Below, in pieces: positions 34,373 to 42,625 of a stretch of DNA of 64,000 nt. The stretch is from Comamonas sp. Its GTDB lineage: Bacteria > Pseudomonadota > Gammaproteobacteria > Burkholderiales > Burkholderiaceae_C. The notes below the pieces were generated by a model. It saw nothing but the letters and a program-made list of their open reading frames with translations. It searched no databases and was not told where the DNA came from. A program made the position numbers and the translations under genes. Every line of letters starts with the position of its first letter. The first letter of the stretch is position 1. The stretch lies in the NCBI GenBank assembly GCA_015478895.1, contig JADMKK010000021.1, positions 62,001 to 126,000 of the forward strand. The letters are read 5' to 3'.

Positions 34373-35169
34373 CCGCCCGCACTTCACATACATTCGGTAC
34401 TTGCACTTTGGTGGGTGCCGGCCCGGGAGACCCAGAGTTACTCACCCTCAAAGCGCTGAAAGCCATTCAGGCAGCCACCGTCTTGCTGGTCGATGACCTG
34501 GTCTCCCAAGCCATCGTGGATTTTGCGGCGCCCCATGCACGCCTGGTTTATGTCGGCAAGCGGGGTGGCTGCAAAAGTACGCCCCAAGCCTTTATTGAAA
34601 AGCTGATGGAAGCCGAGGTGCGCAACGGAGAGCATGTGGTGCGCCTGAAAGGGGGCGATCCTTTTATCTTTGGCCGGGGTGGTGAAGAAGTCGAACACCT
34701 GCGCAGCGCGGGCATTGAAGTGCAGGTGGTCAATGGAATTACTGCAGGCTTGGCCGGCTTGACCAGTCTGGGCGCACCGCTGACGCACCGTGCGCATGCA
34801 CACGGCGTAGTCTTTATTACCGGTCACGCCAAGCCCGGTGACAGCGGCACCGACTGGCGCGCACTGGCAGCCACGGCGCAAGCGGCCAAGCTCACGCTGG
34901 TGATTTACATGGGCGTTAGCGCCATCGAACACATCAGCGCAGAGTTACAAGCCGGCGGCATGCCAGCCCATACCCCTGCCGCCATCATTCAGCACGCCAG
35001 CCTGCCCCAGCAGCGCCATGCCATTACCAATTTGCAAGAGCTGGCGCATACACTGCACACGGAGGGTCTGGCCAGCCCTAGCGTGCTGGTGATTGGCGAT
35101 GTGGTACAGGGCATCGCCTCCTGGGCGCAGCAAGTCGGTCAGAGCCCAGCGCTGCAAGCCACAGGCTAA
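34369..35169 (+). CDS. cobA: uroporphyrinogen-III C-methyltransferase
   Basis: A 266-residue SAM-dependent methyltransferase that converts uroporphyrinogen III to precorrin-2, the branch point for siroheme and cobalamin. Motifs in order: LVGAGPGDPELLTLKA, VYVGKRGGCKSTPQ, RLKGGDPFIFGRGGEEVEHL, NGITAGLAGLTSLGAPLTHR, FITGHAKPG and IYMGVSAIE. It is a stand-alone SUMT without the CysG siroheme synthase domain. It is coupled to ybiB. Because the upstream operon encodes only middle and late B12 steps, siroheme for nitrite or sulfite reductase is the likelier main destination of its product. A repeat copy follows the stop. Confidence 0.95.
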   Translation: MTARTSHTFGTCTLVGAGPGDPELLTLKALKAIQAATVLLVDDLVSQAIVDFAAPHARLVYVGKRGGCKSTPQAFIEKLMEAEVRNGEHVVRLKGGDPFIFGRGGEEVEHLRSAGIEVQVVNGITAGLAGLTSLGAPLTHRAHAHGVVFITGHAKPGDSGTDWRALAATAQAAKLTLVIYMGVSAIEHISAELQAGGMPAHTPAAIIQHASLPQQRHAITNLQELAHTLHTEGLASPSVLVIGDVVQGIASWAQQVGQSPALQATG

Positions 35170-35175
35170 ATCATC

Positions 35176-35224
35176 ATTGATAGCTACCTACCCTTGCTAT
35201 ATAAGGGCTAGAGGCATATTTTAT
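35176..35224. repeat. dispersed palindrome copy (cobA/chemoreceptor gap)
   Basis: TTGATAGCTACCTACCCTTGC, short loop, AAGGGCTAGAGGCATATTTT. One of the best conserved copies; its complement aligns with the copies at 46284 and 62403. Confidence 0.85.
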
Positions 35225-35412
35225 GCTTATTTAAAGAACCAGGGCCGTACTGGTTAGCCCGGTGAAAGTTTTTGAAAAAAGCAAGCGCAATTGCGGCGGG
35301 TGAGCAGGCTGCCTACAAGATCTGCGATCTGTCTTATTTTTGCTATCTACATTCGTGAAAATGTCACGTAATAGTGTTTTATTGGTAAGTATTAGCGATT
35401 GCGAGGCGATTC

Positions 35413-37173
35413 ATGCGTTATGCAGATTTCAAAATAGGCACCAAACTCGGCAGCGCTTTTGCACTGCTGCTGGTCGTCACACTGGCTTTGGGTGGAATCG
35501 CACTCATGCAGCTAGAACGCATGCACCAGGCCATGCAAACCATGGGTAGTAGCGCGCTACCTAGCGTGTCAGAGGCCGGCAACATCCGCTCACAATGGAA
35601 CCGCTTTCGCCGCCTAGAAAGCCATTTGCTGCCTACCCAGTCCGAGCAGAGCGCACAAGCTCTGGTGCAGCAAGTGCAAAGCGTTCGCACCTCCATCGGC
35701 CAATCTGAAAAGAACTACGAAGCGCTGCCCCATTCCGAGGAAGAAATGCAGCTCATGCGCGCTTACCTGCAGCACCGCGACACCTATCTTGCGTCGCACC
35801 AAAAGTTCACCACTGCTGCGCAAGACCTGCACCGCAATAACTCGGACGATCCTGCCAGTCTGCAATCGCTGCAGCACATGTATGACGAGGCGGAAACCAG
35901 CTTTGCCGCGCTGGCAGAAACCGTCGGCAAACTCTCCAGCCTGACCCAGCGCGACGCGCAAACGCTGCGCCAGGACAGCGAATCCTTACGCGCCTCGGCC
36001 GTGTGGTGGGTGGCTGCAGGCATGGGCCTGAGCGCCCTGCTGGCGACAATATTCGCCATCATCGTGACACGCTCGGTATCGCGCCCCGCCAATCTGGCAG
36101 TAGAGGCGGCCACGCAAATTGCCAATGGCGATCTCACCCACACCATCCCCCCTGCCGGCAAGGATGAAATGGGCGTGCTCATGGCGGCGCTGGAGCAAAT
36201 GCGTGGCAACCTCAATCAGGTGGTGCAACGTGTGCGCCATAACGCAGAATCAGTGGCTACGGCCAGCGAAGAAATCTCCAGCGGCACCACGGATTTGTCG
36301 TCCCGCACTGAAGAGCAGGCCAGCGCCTTGCAACAAACGGCGGCGTCCATGGAGCAGCTGTCCTCCACCGTGCGCCAGAACGCGGACAGCGCCCAGCAAG
36401 CCAATCAACTGGCGCTCAATGCGTCGCAAGTGGCCGCGCAAGGAGGCGATGTCGTGGGTGAGGTGGTGGAGAACATGCGCACCATCACCAGCAGCAGCCG
36501 CAAGATTTCCGACATCATTGGCGTGATTGATTCGATTGCCTTCCAGACCAATATCCTGGCCCTCAATGCTGCGGTAGAAGCCGCCCGCGCGGGCGAACAG
36601 GGGCGGGGCTTTGCCGTGGTGGCCAGCGAAGTGCGCTCATTGGCGCAACGCAGCGCGGAGGCCGCCAAGGAAATCAAGCAACTGATTACCCACAGCGTTG
36701 ACAGCGTCACCGCCGGTACGGCCCTGGTGGATCGCGCGGGCACCACCATGCAGGACGTGGTCAGCTCGATTCGCCGCGTCACCGATCTGGTGGGCGAAAT
36801 CAGCGCCGCCAGCACCGAGCAAAGCCAGGGCGTGAGCCAAGTCGGCGAAGCCATCACGCAAATGGACACCGCCACCCAGCAAAACGCTGCCTTGGTGGAA
36901 GAAAGCGCAGCTGCGGCAGAAAGCCTCAAACGCCAGGCGCAGGAGCTGGTACAGGCGGTGTCTCATTTCAGAACCACCGGCACCGCCCAGGCCTCACGCA
37001 GCCTCAGCGCGCACCCTGCCCCCATGCCACGCACAGCGGCCCGGCCTGCGGTCCCCATGCCGCGCAAGCCAACGCCCACACCGGCGACTAACCCGCGCAT
37101 CGCGGCATCGTCCAAAGCCCCAGTCCAGCCCCCTAGCGCCAAGGGCAGTGATGACGACTGGGAAACTTTCTAA
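35413..37173 (+). CDS. methyl-accepting chemotaxis protein with C-terminal DWETF tail
   Basis: A 586-residue chemoreceptor. Membrane segment 1 spans about 13-33; a ~160-residue periplasmic helical (4HB-type) sensor follows; membrane segment 2 is about 197-219; HAMP about 220-272; the signalling domain has the hairpin tip IAFQTNILALNAAVEAARAG and FAVVASEVRSLAQRSAEAA. The last ~60 residues form a Pro/Ala linker ending in DWETF, an equivalent of the NWETF pentapeptide that tethers CheR and CheB to high-abundance receptors. The ligand is unknown. No che genes are adjacent, though flhDC lies 22 kb away. Confidence 0.95.
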   Translation: MRYADFKIGTKLGSAFALLLVVTLALGGIALMQLERMHQAMQTMGSSALPSVSEAGNIRSQWNRFRRLESHLLPTQSEQSAQALVQQVQSVRTSIGQSEKNYEALPHSEEEMQLMRAYLQHRDTYLASHQKFTTAAQDLHRNNSDDPASLQSLQHMYDEAETSFAALAETVGKLSSLTQRDAQTLRQDSESLRASAVWWVAAGMGLSALLATIFAIIVTRSVSRPANLAVEAATQIANGDLTHTIPPAGKDEMGVLMAALEQMRGNLNQVVQRVRHNAESVATASEEISSGTTDLSSRTEEQASALQQTAASMEQLSSTVRQNADSAQQANQLALNASQVAAQGGDVVGEVVENMRTITSSSRKISDIIGVIDSIAFQTNILALNAAVEAARAGEQGRGFAVVASEVRSLAQRSAEAAKEIKQLITHSVDSVTAGTALVDRAGTTMQDVVSSIRRVTDLVGEISAASTEQSQGVSQVGEAITQMDTATQQNAALVEESAAAAESLKRQAQELVQAVSHFRTTGTAQASRSLSAHPAPMPRTAARPAVPMPRKPTPTPATNPRIAASSKAPVQPPSAKGSDDDWETF

Positions 37174-37189
37174 GCACTGATTGCGGGGC

Positions 37190-37684
37190 TCAGGTTTCGG
37201 AGGGCGCGGACTTGCGAGTTTGCGCAAAGCGCAGCGCCACTTCCTTGCGCATTGCTTTGCGGATCAAGGCGGAATGCCAACGGCGCTTTTCGTCCTCGCT
37301 TTCGGGCTGCAACGCAGGCACCGAGACGGGCTTGCGCTCTTCGTCCACCGCGACCATGGTGAAAAAACAGCTGTTGACGTGGCGCACCACTTGGCCGCGA
37401 ATGTCTTCCGCAATCACCTTGATGCCAATTTCCATGGAGGAAGTGCCGGTGTAATTGACACTGGAGAGAAACGTCACCAGCTCGCCCACATGGATGGGCT
37501 GCAAAAACATGACTTGGTCGACGCTCAGCGTCACGCAATAGCGCCCCGCATAGCGGCTGGCGCAGGCGTAGGCCACTTCGTCGAGTTTTTTCAAGATAGC
37601 GCCCCCATGCACATTGCCGGAGAAGTTGGCCATGTCAGGGGTCATCAGCACGGTCATGCTGAGTTGGTGGGAAGGCAAATTCAT
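37190..37684 (-). CDS. acyl-CoA thioesterase (hotdog, YciA/BACH type)
   Basis: A 164-residue hotdog-fold thioesterase. The family core is MANFSGNVHGGAILKKLDEVAYACASRYAG (conserved HGG with the following Asp), and VTLSVDQVMFLQPIHVGELVTF is also typical. It hydrolyses acyl-CoA to free acid and CoA in the cytosol. I chose the ATG at 37684; the frame stays open to 37717. The C-terminus is long and basic. It is divergent from the flavoprotein gene and convergent with the chemoreceptor gene 16 bases away, with no obvious terminator in that gap. Confidence 0.9.
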   Translation of the reverse strand: MNLPSHQLSMTVLMTPDMANFSGNVHGGAILKKLDEVAYACASRYAGRYCVTLSVDQVMFLQPIHVGELVTFLSSVNYTGTSSMEIGIKVIAEDIRGQVVRHVNSCFFTMVAVDEERKPVSVPALQPESEDEKRRWHSALIRKAMRKEVALRFAQTRKSAPSET

Positions 37685-37763
37685 GGGTTGGCATTGTAAG
37701 AATTGATAGCAAGGCAAGCACTTTGCATGCCCGGCAACCCAGCATCAAAGCAGGACTTGGAGG

Positions 37764-37825
37764 CTTGGCTACACTGCCGCCTGACTTTGATTACGCGCCC
37801 GTTGGATGACGGGCTTTTGTTTTTT
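37764..37825 (+). promoter_or_regulatory. promoter-like 20-mer followed by a leader terminator hairpin
   Basis: CTTGGCTACACTGCCGCCTG (37764-37783) repeats exactly the nhaA promoter segment and carries a TACACT -10-like hexamer, but no good -35. Downstream, GCCCGT (37797-37802) / ACGGGC (37809-37814) with TTTTGTTTTTT forms a terminator-like hairpin 21 bases before the flavoprotein ATG. It could attenuate that gene or end a very short RNA. Confidence 0.45.
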
Positions 37826-37845
37826 GCACTGCCGCCCCTTGCCTT

Positions 37846-39123
37846 ATGACCCGCCACGCCACCAGCCCCTCGCTCTCGAAATTTGACGCAGTCATCATTG
37901 GTGCCGGGGCTGCGGGGCTGTTTTGCGCCGCCCAGGCGGGACAGCTAGGCCTCAAAGTCTTGCTGATTGACCACGCCGAAAAAGTGGCCGAAAAAATCCG
38001 CATCTCCGGCGGCGGGCGCTGCAACTTCACCAACCGCGATCTGGATGTGCGCGCGCCACACAAACACTATGTGGGGCAGAACCCGCAGTTTTGCCGCTCC
38101 GCCCTGTCGCGCTATACGCCCTCTGACTTCATCGCACTGATGGACAAGCACGGCATTCCCTACGAAGAAAAACACAAAGGCCAGCTGTTTGCCACCACCA
38201 GCGCGGAAGACATCATCCGCATGCTGCTGGCCGAATGCGCAGCGGGCGGCGTGGAGCACTGGCAACCTTGCGCTGTTAAAAAAGTAGTGTTTTTGCCTTC
38301 TAGCCCAGACACAGCAACGGCTGGCAGCTATGAAATTCACACAGACCGTGAAACGGTCTCCGCGCCACGTCTGGTCATTGCGACCGGTGGTCTGTCGATT
38401 CCCAAAATTGGCGCCACCGACTTTGGCTACCGGCTGGCCCAGCAATTCAAGCTGCCGCTGATTGAGCGCCGTGCAGGCTTGGTGCCGCTGACCTTTGATG
38501 GCACGGGCTGGCAACCGTATGCGCAGTTGGCAGGCCTGGCGCTGCCAGTGGAAATCAGCACCGGCAGCAAAAAAGAGCGCATGACGTTCCATGAAGATTT
38601 GCTGTTCACGCACCGCGGCCTGTCTGGCCCGGCGGTGCTGCAAATTTCCAGCTACTGGAAAGACGGTACGCCGCTGCACATCAACCTGCTGCCCGGCACC
38701 GACATGGCCGCGTTGCTGCAAGACGCCAAAAACCGCTCGCGCAAACTGGTTGCCAACGAGCTGGCGGCACACATGCCCACGCGCCTGGCCGACGCCTGGA
38801 CCAGCCAGCAGCCCGAGCTGCAGCGCCCCATCAACGAAGCCAGCGACAAAGCGCTGACCAAGCTGGCCGAACAACTGAGCCGCTGGGAGATCACGCCCAA
38901 TGGCTCTGAGGGCTATAAAAAGGCCGAAGTCACCTTGGGCGGTGTGGACACCAAAGCCCTGTCGCAACAGACCATGGAAGCCAAAACCCAGCCCGGTCTG
39001 TACTGCATTGGCGAGGTGGTGGACATCACCGGCTGGCTGGGTGGCTACAACTTTCAGTGGGCATGGGCCAGCGGTTTTGCCTGCGCGCAGGCCATGGCGC
39101 AGCAACACGCTGAGACAGCTTAA
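37846..39123 (+). CDS. HI0933-family FAD-dependent oxidoreductase (YhiN-like)
   Basis: A 425-residue flavoprotein of the HI0933/YhiN family. The FAD dinucleotide-binding motif VIIGAGAAGLFCAAQAG starts at residue 16; EKIRISGGGRCNFTN near 50, VIATGGLSIPKIGATDFGY near 180, and CIGEVVDITGWLGGYNFQWAWASG near 385 are family hallmarks. Members have no established reaction. Residues about 148-165 (FLPSSPDTATAGSYEI) coincide with a copy of the dispersed palindrome at 38290-38337, an in-frame insertion in a loop of the substrate domain. Confidence 0.93.
   Translation: MTRHATSPSLSKFDAVIIGAGAAGLFCAAQAGQLGLKVLLIDHAEKVAEKIRISGGGRCNFTNRDLDVRAPHKHYVGQNPQFCRSALSRYTPSDFIALMDKHGIPYEEKHKGQLFATTSAEDIIRMLLAECAAGGVEHWQPCAVKKVVFLPSSPDTATAGSYEIHTDRETVSAPRLVIATGGLSIPKIGATDFGYRLAQQFKLPLIERRAGLVPLTFDGTGWQPYAQLAGLALPVEISTGSKKERMTFHEDLLFTHRGLSGPAVLQISSYWKDGTPLHINLLPGTDMAALLQDAKNRSRKLVANELAAHMPTRLADAWTSQQPELQRPINEASDKALTKLAEQLSRWEITPNGSEGYKKAEVTLGGVDTKALSQQTMEAKTQPGLYCIGEVVDITGWLGGYNFQWAWASGFACAQAMAQQHAETA
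38290..38337. repeat. dispersed palindrome copy inside the flavoprotein gene
   Basis: TTTTTGCCTTCTAGCCC, 13-base loop, GGCTGGCAGCTATGAAATTC. Matches the core and both flanks of the intergenic copies but lies wholly inside a coding sequence and keeps frame. Confidence 0.75.
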
Positions 39124-39179
39124 GGCCCCTTCATTCAGGCGCTCAACGCCCGAACGCCCGAACCCTCTGCAAAATCCGC

Positions 39180-39312
39180 TACAATGCTCGACTTTGCTGG
39201 CAATACCCCGTCGGCCATACTAGTTAAATAGAGACGGGGAATAACCGCTGCACATGGCTCTTAGGCCCGATCTCCCAAGAACCCTCTGTCAGCACAGATA
39301 TCTGGAAATTGA
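39180..39312 (+). promoter_or_regulatory. rpsU promoter -10 and leader
   Basis: TACAAT (39180-39185) is a good -10 without an obvious -35. The leader contains CCCCGTC (39206-39212) pairing with GACGGGG (39233-39239) and ends with a weak CTGGAAA before the ATG. Leader autoregulation of rpsU is possible but not shown. Confidence 0.5.
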
Positions 39313-39525
39313 ATGACTACCATCCGCGTCAAAGAAAACGAACCCTATGAAGTTGCCCTGCGCCGCTTCAAGCGCACCATCGAAAAGCTGGGCCTGCTGA
39401 CAGACCTGCGCGCTCGTGAATTTTACGAAAAGCCTACGTCTGAACGTAAGCGCAAGAAGGCTGCTGCCGTCAAGCGTCACTACAAGCGCGTGCGCAGCAT
39501 GCAACTGCCTAAGAAGATGTACTAA
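39313..39525 (+). CDS. rpsU: 30S ribosomal protein S21
   Basis: A 70-residue, strongly basic protein that matches bS21 throughout: [20 protein letters not shown] at the N-terminus and [17 protein letters not shown] near the C-terminus. S21 joins the 30S subunit near the anti-Shine-Dalgarno region and aids initiation. In many bacteria rpsU heads the rpsU-dnaG-rpoD macromolecular synthesis operon; here it is followed by its own terminator and yqeY, while dnaG and rpoD lie 21 kb away. Confidence 0.98.
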   Translation: MTTIRVKENEPYEVALRRFKRTIEKLGLLTDLRAREFYEKPTSERKRKKAAAVKRHYKRVRSMQLPKKMY

Positions 39526-39574
39526 TCAGTACTGATCTTCCAAGGTTAGGATTCGTCGGCCCTTAAAAGCCGCA

Positions 39575-39608
39575 AACCCGCGCTCGGGACGCCAGGCGCG
39601 GGTTTTTT
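39575..39608 (+). terminator. terminator between rpsU and yqeY
   Basis: AACCCGCGC (39575-39583) / GCGCGGGTT (39596-39604), 12-base loop, then TTTT. It would separate or attenuate yqeY expression from the rpsU promoter. Confidence 0.9.
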
Positions 39609-39660
39609 GTTTTCTGGCCACTGCAATGGTGCAGTGACCTTCCTACTGAAGGAGTTCGCC

Positions 39661-40107
39661 ATGAGCCTCAAGGCCCAAATTACCGAAGACATGAAGACCG
39701 CCATGCGCGCCAAAGACAGCGTGCGCCTGGGCACCATCCGCCTGCTGCAAGCTGCCATGAAGCAGCGCGAAGTGGACGAGCGCATTGAACTGGACGACGC
39801 CGCCATCGTGGCCATCGTCGACAAGCTCATCAAGCAGCGCAAGGACTCCATCGCCGCGTTTGAAACTGCCAACCGCACAGACCTGGCCGATATTGAAAAG
39901 GCCGAGCTGGAAGTGCTCAAGGTGTACCTGCCCGAGCGCATGTCAGAAGCTGAAATCACCACCGCCGTGCAAGCCATCGTGGCTGAAGTCGGCGCAACCG
40001 GCCCTGGCGACATGGGCAAGGTCATGGGCAAAGTGAAGTCTGCACTGGCAGGCAAAGCCGATATGGGTCTGGTGTCTGCTGCGGTCAAGGCTGCACTGAG
40101 CAAATAA
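39661..40107 (+). CDS. yqeY: GatB/YqeY domain protein
   Basis: A 148-residue protein with an Asp/Glu/Lys-rich helical N-terminal half (MSLKAQITEDMKTAMRAKDS, IRLLQAAMKQREVDER) and the GatB/YqeY tail with YLPERMSEAEITTAV and GDMGKVMGKVKSAL. The tail resembles the tRNA-binding end of GatB amidotransferases, but the protein has no amidase partner nearby and no established role. The ATG at 39661 follows GAAGGAG with ideal spacing. The rpsU-yqeY order is common and links it with translation. Confidence 0.95.
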   Translation: MSLKAQITEDMKTAMRAKDSVRLGTIRLLQAAMKQREVDERIELDDAAIVAIVDKLIKQRKDSIAAFETANRTDLADIEKAELEVLKVYLPERMSEAEITTAVQAIVAEVGATGPGDMGKVMGKVKSALAGKADMGLVSAAVKAALSK

Positions 40108-40143
40108 CGTCGCCATCAGCTTGGGCACCTGCTTACCAAGTTG

Positions 40144-40186
40144 CAAAAAAAAGGAGCTATTAGTCCTTGTCAATGCTAGTTTTCAG
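40144..40186. repeat. dispersed palindrome copy (yqeY/metallo-hydrolase gap)
   Basis: AAAAAAAAGGAGCTATTAGTCC, short loop, ATGCTAGTTTTCAG. A degenerate copy most similar to that at 24652. Confidence 0.55.
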
Positions 40187-40358
40187 TGTCTTTTGAGATT
40201 GAAAACCAAGCAAACCAAGGGGCTGCAGCTCCTTTTTTTACGCCTAAATGGATGACACGGACTAGGACACGTCTGACAGTACATCTACCGTCTTGTCAGC
40301 TCAGGGTGGTGGCATTAAAAATGCTTCTCTCTTTTTACAACCACCAAGGATGCCCACC

Positions 40359-41312
40359 ATGCAGATTTCTCGCCGTCATTGCCTGCTCTGGGGTGCAGGG
40401 CTTGCTTCTGGCAGTTTGCTGGGTGCCTGTGCCACGCCATCGAGCACCAAGACCGTATCTAGCATGGGATTTTTCCAGCAGCAACTGGGCAAGGCACGCA
40501 TCACCGCGCTGAGCGATGGCATCGGTCGCCGCCCACTGGATGCAGGCTTTGTCAAAAACGCGCCCTTGGCCCAAGTACAAGCCGCGCTGGCTGCCGCCAA
40601 CCTGCCCACCACGCACATTGATGTGCCCTACACCTGCTTTGTGGTGGAGCTGGACGGCAAACGCTATTTGCTGGACACCGGTTTTGCCGACAACGGCGCA
40701 GCTGGCACGGGGCACCTGCACCAGCACATGCGCGCGGCGGGCATTGATCCGGCAAACATTGACGCCGTCATCATCAGCCACATGCATGGCGACCACATCA
40801 ACGGCCTGCGCCGCAAAGATGGCAGCCTGGTGTACCCCAAAGCCAAGGTTCACATCCCGCAGGATGAAGCGGCCTTCTGGCTCGACGACGCACGCATGCT
40901 GGCATTGCCAGAATCGGGCCGCGGTGGCTTTCAGAATGCGCGCCGCGTATTCAAGGGCTACCCCCGCGAGCTGATTCAGCTGTTTAAGTCAGGCGAGGAT
41001 ATTGCCCCGGGCATCAGCACACTGGCAGCCTTTGGCCACTCACCGGGGCATACGGCCATCCGCGTGCAATCGGGCAGTGAGCGCTTTACGTTTATTGGCG
41101 ATGCCGCACACTTGCCGGTACTGTTCGTCAAAAACCCAGACTGGCAGGTGCAATTTGACATGAACCCTGAGCAGGCACGCATTACGCGCCACGCCCTGCT
41201 GGCCCGCCTGGCGGCAGACAAGGACTGGGTCGGTGGCTACCACTTCCCACTGCCTGCCATCGGACAGCTGCAAAAATCAGGCGCAGGTTACGAGTGGGTC
41301 CCTCGCAAATAA
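40359..41312 (+). CDS. metallo-beta-lactamase-fold hydrolase, predicted lipoprotein
   Basis: A 317-residue protein with an export signal combining a twin-arginine-like start (QISRRHCLLWGAG) and a lipobox LLGAC, so it is probably lipid-anchored. The MBL fold carries ISHMHGDHINGL (HxHxDH metal site, near residue 150), a later His in FGHSPGHTAI, GDAAHLP and a terminal GGYHFP. The layout resembles quorum-quenching lactonases and related hydrolases, but the substrate is open. The ATG at 40359 is preferred because AAGGA lies 8 bases upstream and the signal peptide begins there. A terminator follows. Confidence 0.85.
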   Translation: MQISRRHCLLWGAGLASGSLLGACATPSSTKTVSSMGFFQQQLGKARITALSDGIGRRPLDAGFVKNAPLAQVQAALAAANLPTTHIDVPYTCFVVELDGKRYLLDTGFADNGAAGTGHLHQHMRAAGIDPANIDAVIISHMHGDHINGLRRKDGSLVYPKAKVHIPQDEAAFWLDDARMLALPESGRGGFQNARRVFKGYPRELIQLFKSGEDIAPGISTLAAFGHSPGHTAIRVQSGSERFTFIGDAAHLPVLFVKNPDWQVQFDMNPEQARITRHALLARLAADKDWVGGYHFPLPAIGQLQKSGAGYEWVPRK

Positions 41313-41333
41313 GCAGGCGCCCTTGCAATCACC

Positions 41334-41359
41334 GCCCTAGCCAATGCTGGGGCTTTTTT
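41334..41359 (+). terminator. terminator after the metallo-hydrolase gene
   Basis: GCCCTAGC (41334-41341) / GCTGGGGC (41346-41353) with one GU pair and a TTTTTT tract. Confidence 0.85.
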
Positions 41360-41450
41360 GTGCCTGCAGCCCTCAGCTACATCGCTTGTACATGCTTGAA
41401 GCACCTTCCAAATGGATAAACAATCCGTCCATTCAAAACAAGGATGGACC

Positions 41451-42536
41451 ATGTCTACACCCAAGAAAATTGCAGTGATCGCTGGCGACGGAATCGGCAA
41501 GGAAGTGATGCCTGAGGGCCTGCGCGCCTTGGAAGCTGCTGCAAAAAAATTCAATTTACCGCTGGAGTTTCACCACTTTGACTGGGCGCACTGCGACTAC
41601 TACGCCCAACACGGCCAGATGATGCCGGATGACTGGAAGGCGCAGTTGCAAGACATGGATGCCATCTTCTTTGGCGCCGTGGGCTGGCCTGCGACGGTGC
41701 CCGATCACGTCTCGCTGTGGGGTTCGCTGCTCAAATTTCGCCGCGAGTTTGACCAGTACATCAACTTGCGCCCGGTGCGCCTGTTCGAAGGTGTGCCCTG
41801 CCCGCTGGCGGGCCGCAAGCCCGGTGAGATTGACTACTACGTCGTGCGTGAGAACACCGAAGGTGAATACACCGCGCTGGGCGGAATCATGTTTGAAGGC
41901 ACAGAGCGCGAGATCTGTATCCAGGAATCGGTCTACAGCAAAAAGGGCGCTGAGCGTTTGCTGAAATATGCCTTTGAACTGGCCCAGAGCCGCAGCAAAA
42001 AGCACGTCACGCTGGCCACCAAATCCAACGGTATTGCCATCAGCATGCCATGGTGGGACAAGCAGGCCGATGCCATGCACCAAAACTACCCCGAAGTGGT
42101 GCTGGACAAGCAGCACATCGACATCCTGACGGCCCGCTTTGTGCTGCAGCCCGGCCGCTTTGATGTGGTGGCCGCTACCAATTTATTTGGAGACATCTTG
42201 TCAGACCTGGGGCCAGCCACGACCGGGACGATTGGCCTGGCACCTTCGGCCAACTTGAACCCTGAGCGCACGTTCCCCAGCCTGTTTGAGCCCGTCCATG
42301 GATCGGCCCCTGACATTTACGGCCAGAACATTGCCAACCCCATCGCCATGATCTGGTCCGCCGCTTTGATGCTGGATTTTCTGGGGCACAGCCAAGGGCC
42401 GTGGCGCGCAGCGCACGATGCCATCGTGGCCGCCATTGAAGACACCCTGCGCCAAGGCCCGCGCACGCCAGACTTGGGCGGCACCGCCACCACCACGCAG
42501 ATGGGCGAGGCGATTGCAGCACGCTTGGCGGGGTAA
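41451..42536 (+). CDS. TtuC-like tartrate/D-malate dehydrogenase
   Basis: A 361-residue member of the isocitrate/isopropylmalate dehydrogenase family. IAVIAGDGIGKEVMPEGL starts the NAD-binding fold; LRPVRLFEGVPCPL, YYVVRENTEGEYTALGG, TKSNGIAISMPWW, AATNLFGDILSDLG (metal-binding aspartates) and FEPVHGSAPDIYGQNIANP follow. The pattern ENTEGEY with LFEGVPCPLAG fits tartrate dehydrogenase/decarboxylase and D-malate dehydrogenase rather than LeuB, and no leuCD genes are nearby. The ATG at 41451 follows AAGGA; an upstream in-frame start at 41412 is less likely. It appears to be monocistronic. Confidence 0.88.
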   Translation: MSTPKKIAVIAGDGIGKEVMPEGLRALEAAAKKFNLPLEFHHFDWAHCDYYAQHGQMMPDDWKAQLQDMDAIFFGAVGWPATVPDHVSLWGSLLKFRREFDQYINLRPVRLFEGVPCPLAGRKPGEIDYYVVRENTEGEYTALGGIMFEGTEREICIQESVYSKKGAERLLKYAFELAQSRSKKHVTLATKSNGIAISMPWWDKQADAMHQNYPEVVLDKQHIDILTARFVLQPGRFDVVAATNLFGDILSDLGPATTGTIGLAPSANLNPERTFPSLFEPVHGSAPDIYGQNIANPIAMIWSAALMLDFLGHSQGPWRAAHDAIVAAIEDTLRQGPRTPDLGGTATTTQMGEAIAARLAG

Positions 42537-42625
42537 AGCTGCCATCGTTTGACATCGTTTGAAGTAGCTTGAGCTTGCATCGCGGGCTCAAACCCCTGCC
42601 CAGCGATGCAAGTGCCCCCGCGCGG

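Noticed and set aside
35250-35290. Possible sigma-28 promoter (GAAAGTTT...) upstream of the chemoreceptor
   Set aside because: The -35-like part is tolerable, but the expected GCCGATAA-type -10 at 11 bases reads AAGCGCAA, too poor to claim.
37697-37740. Further palindrome copy beginning TTGATAGC upstream of the thioesterase gene
   Set aside because: Only the terminal element matches; the CTAGCCC core and second arm are missing.
37945-39108. 387-codon open frame antisense to the flavoprotein gene
   Set aside because: A shadow of the sense gene without a plausible start or domain.
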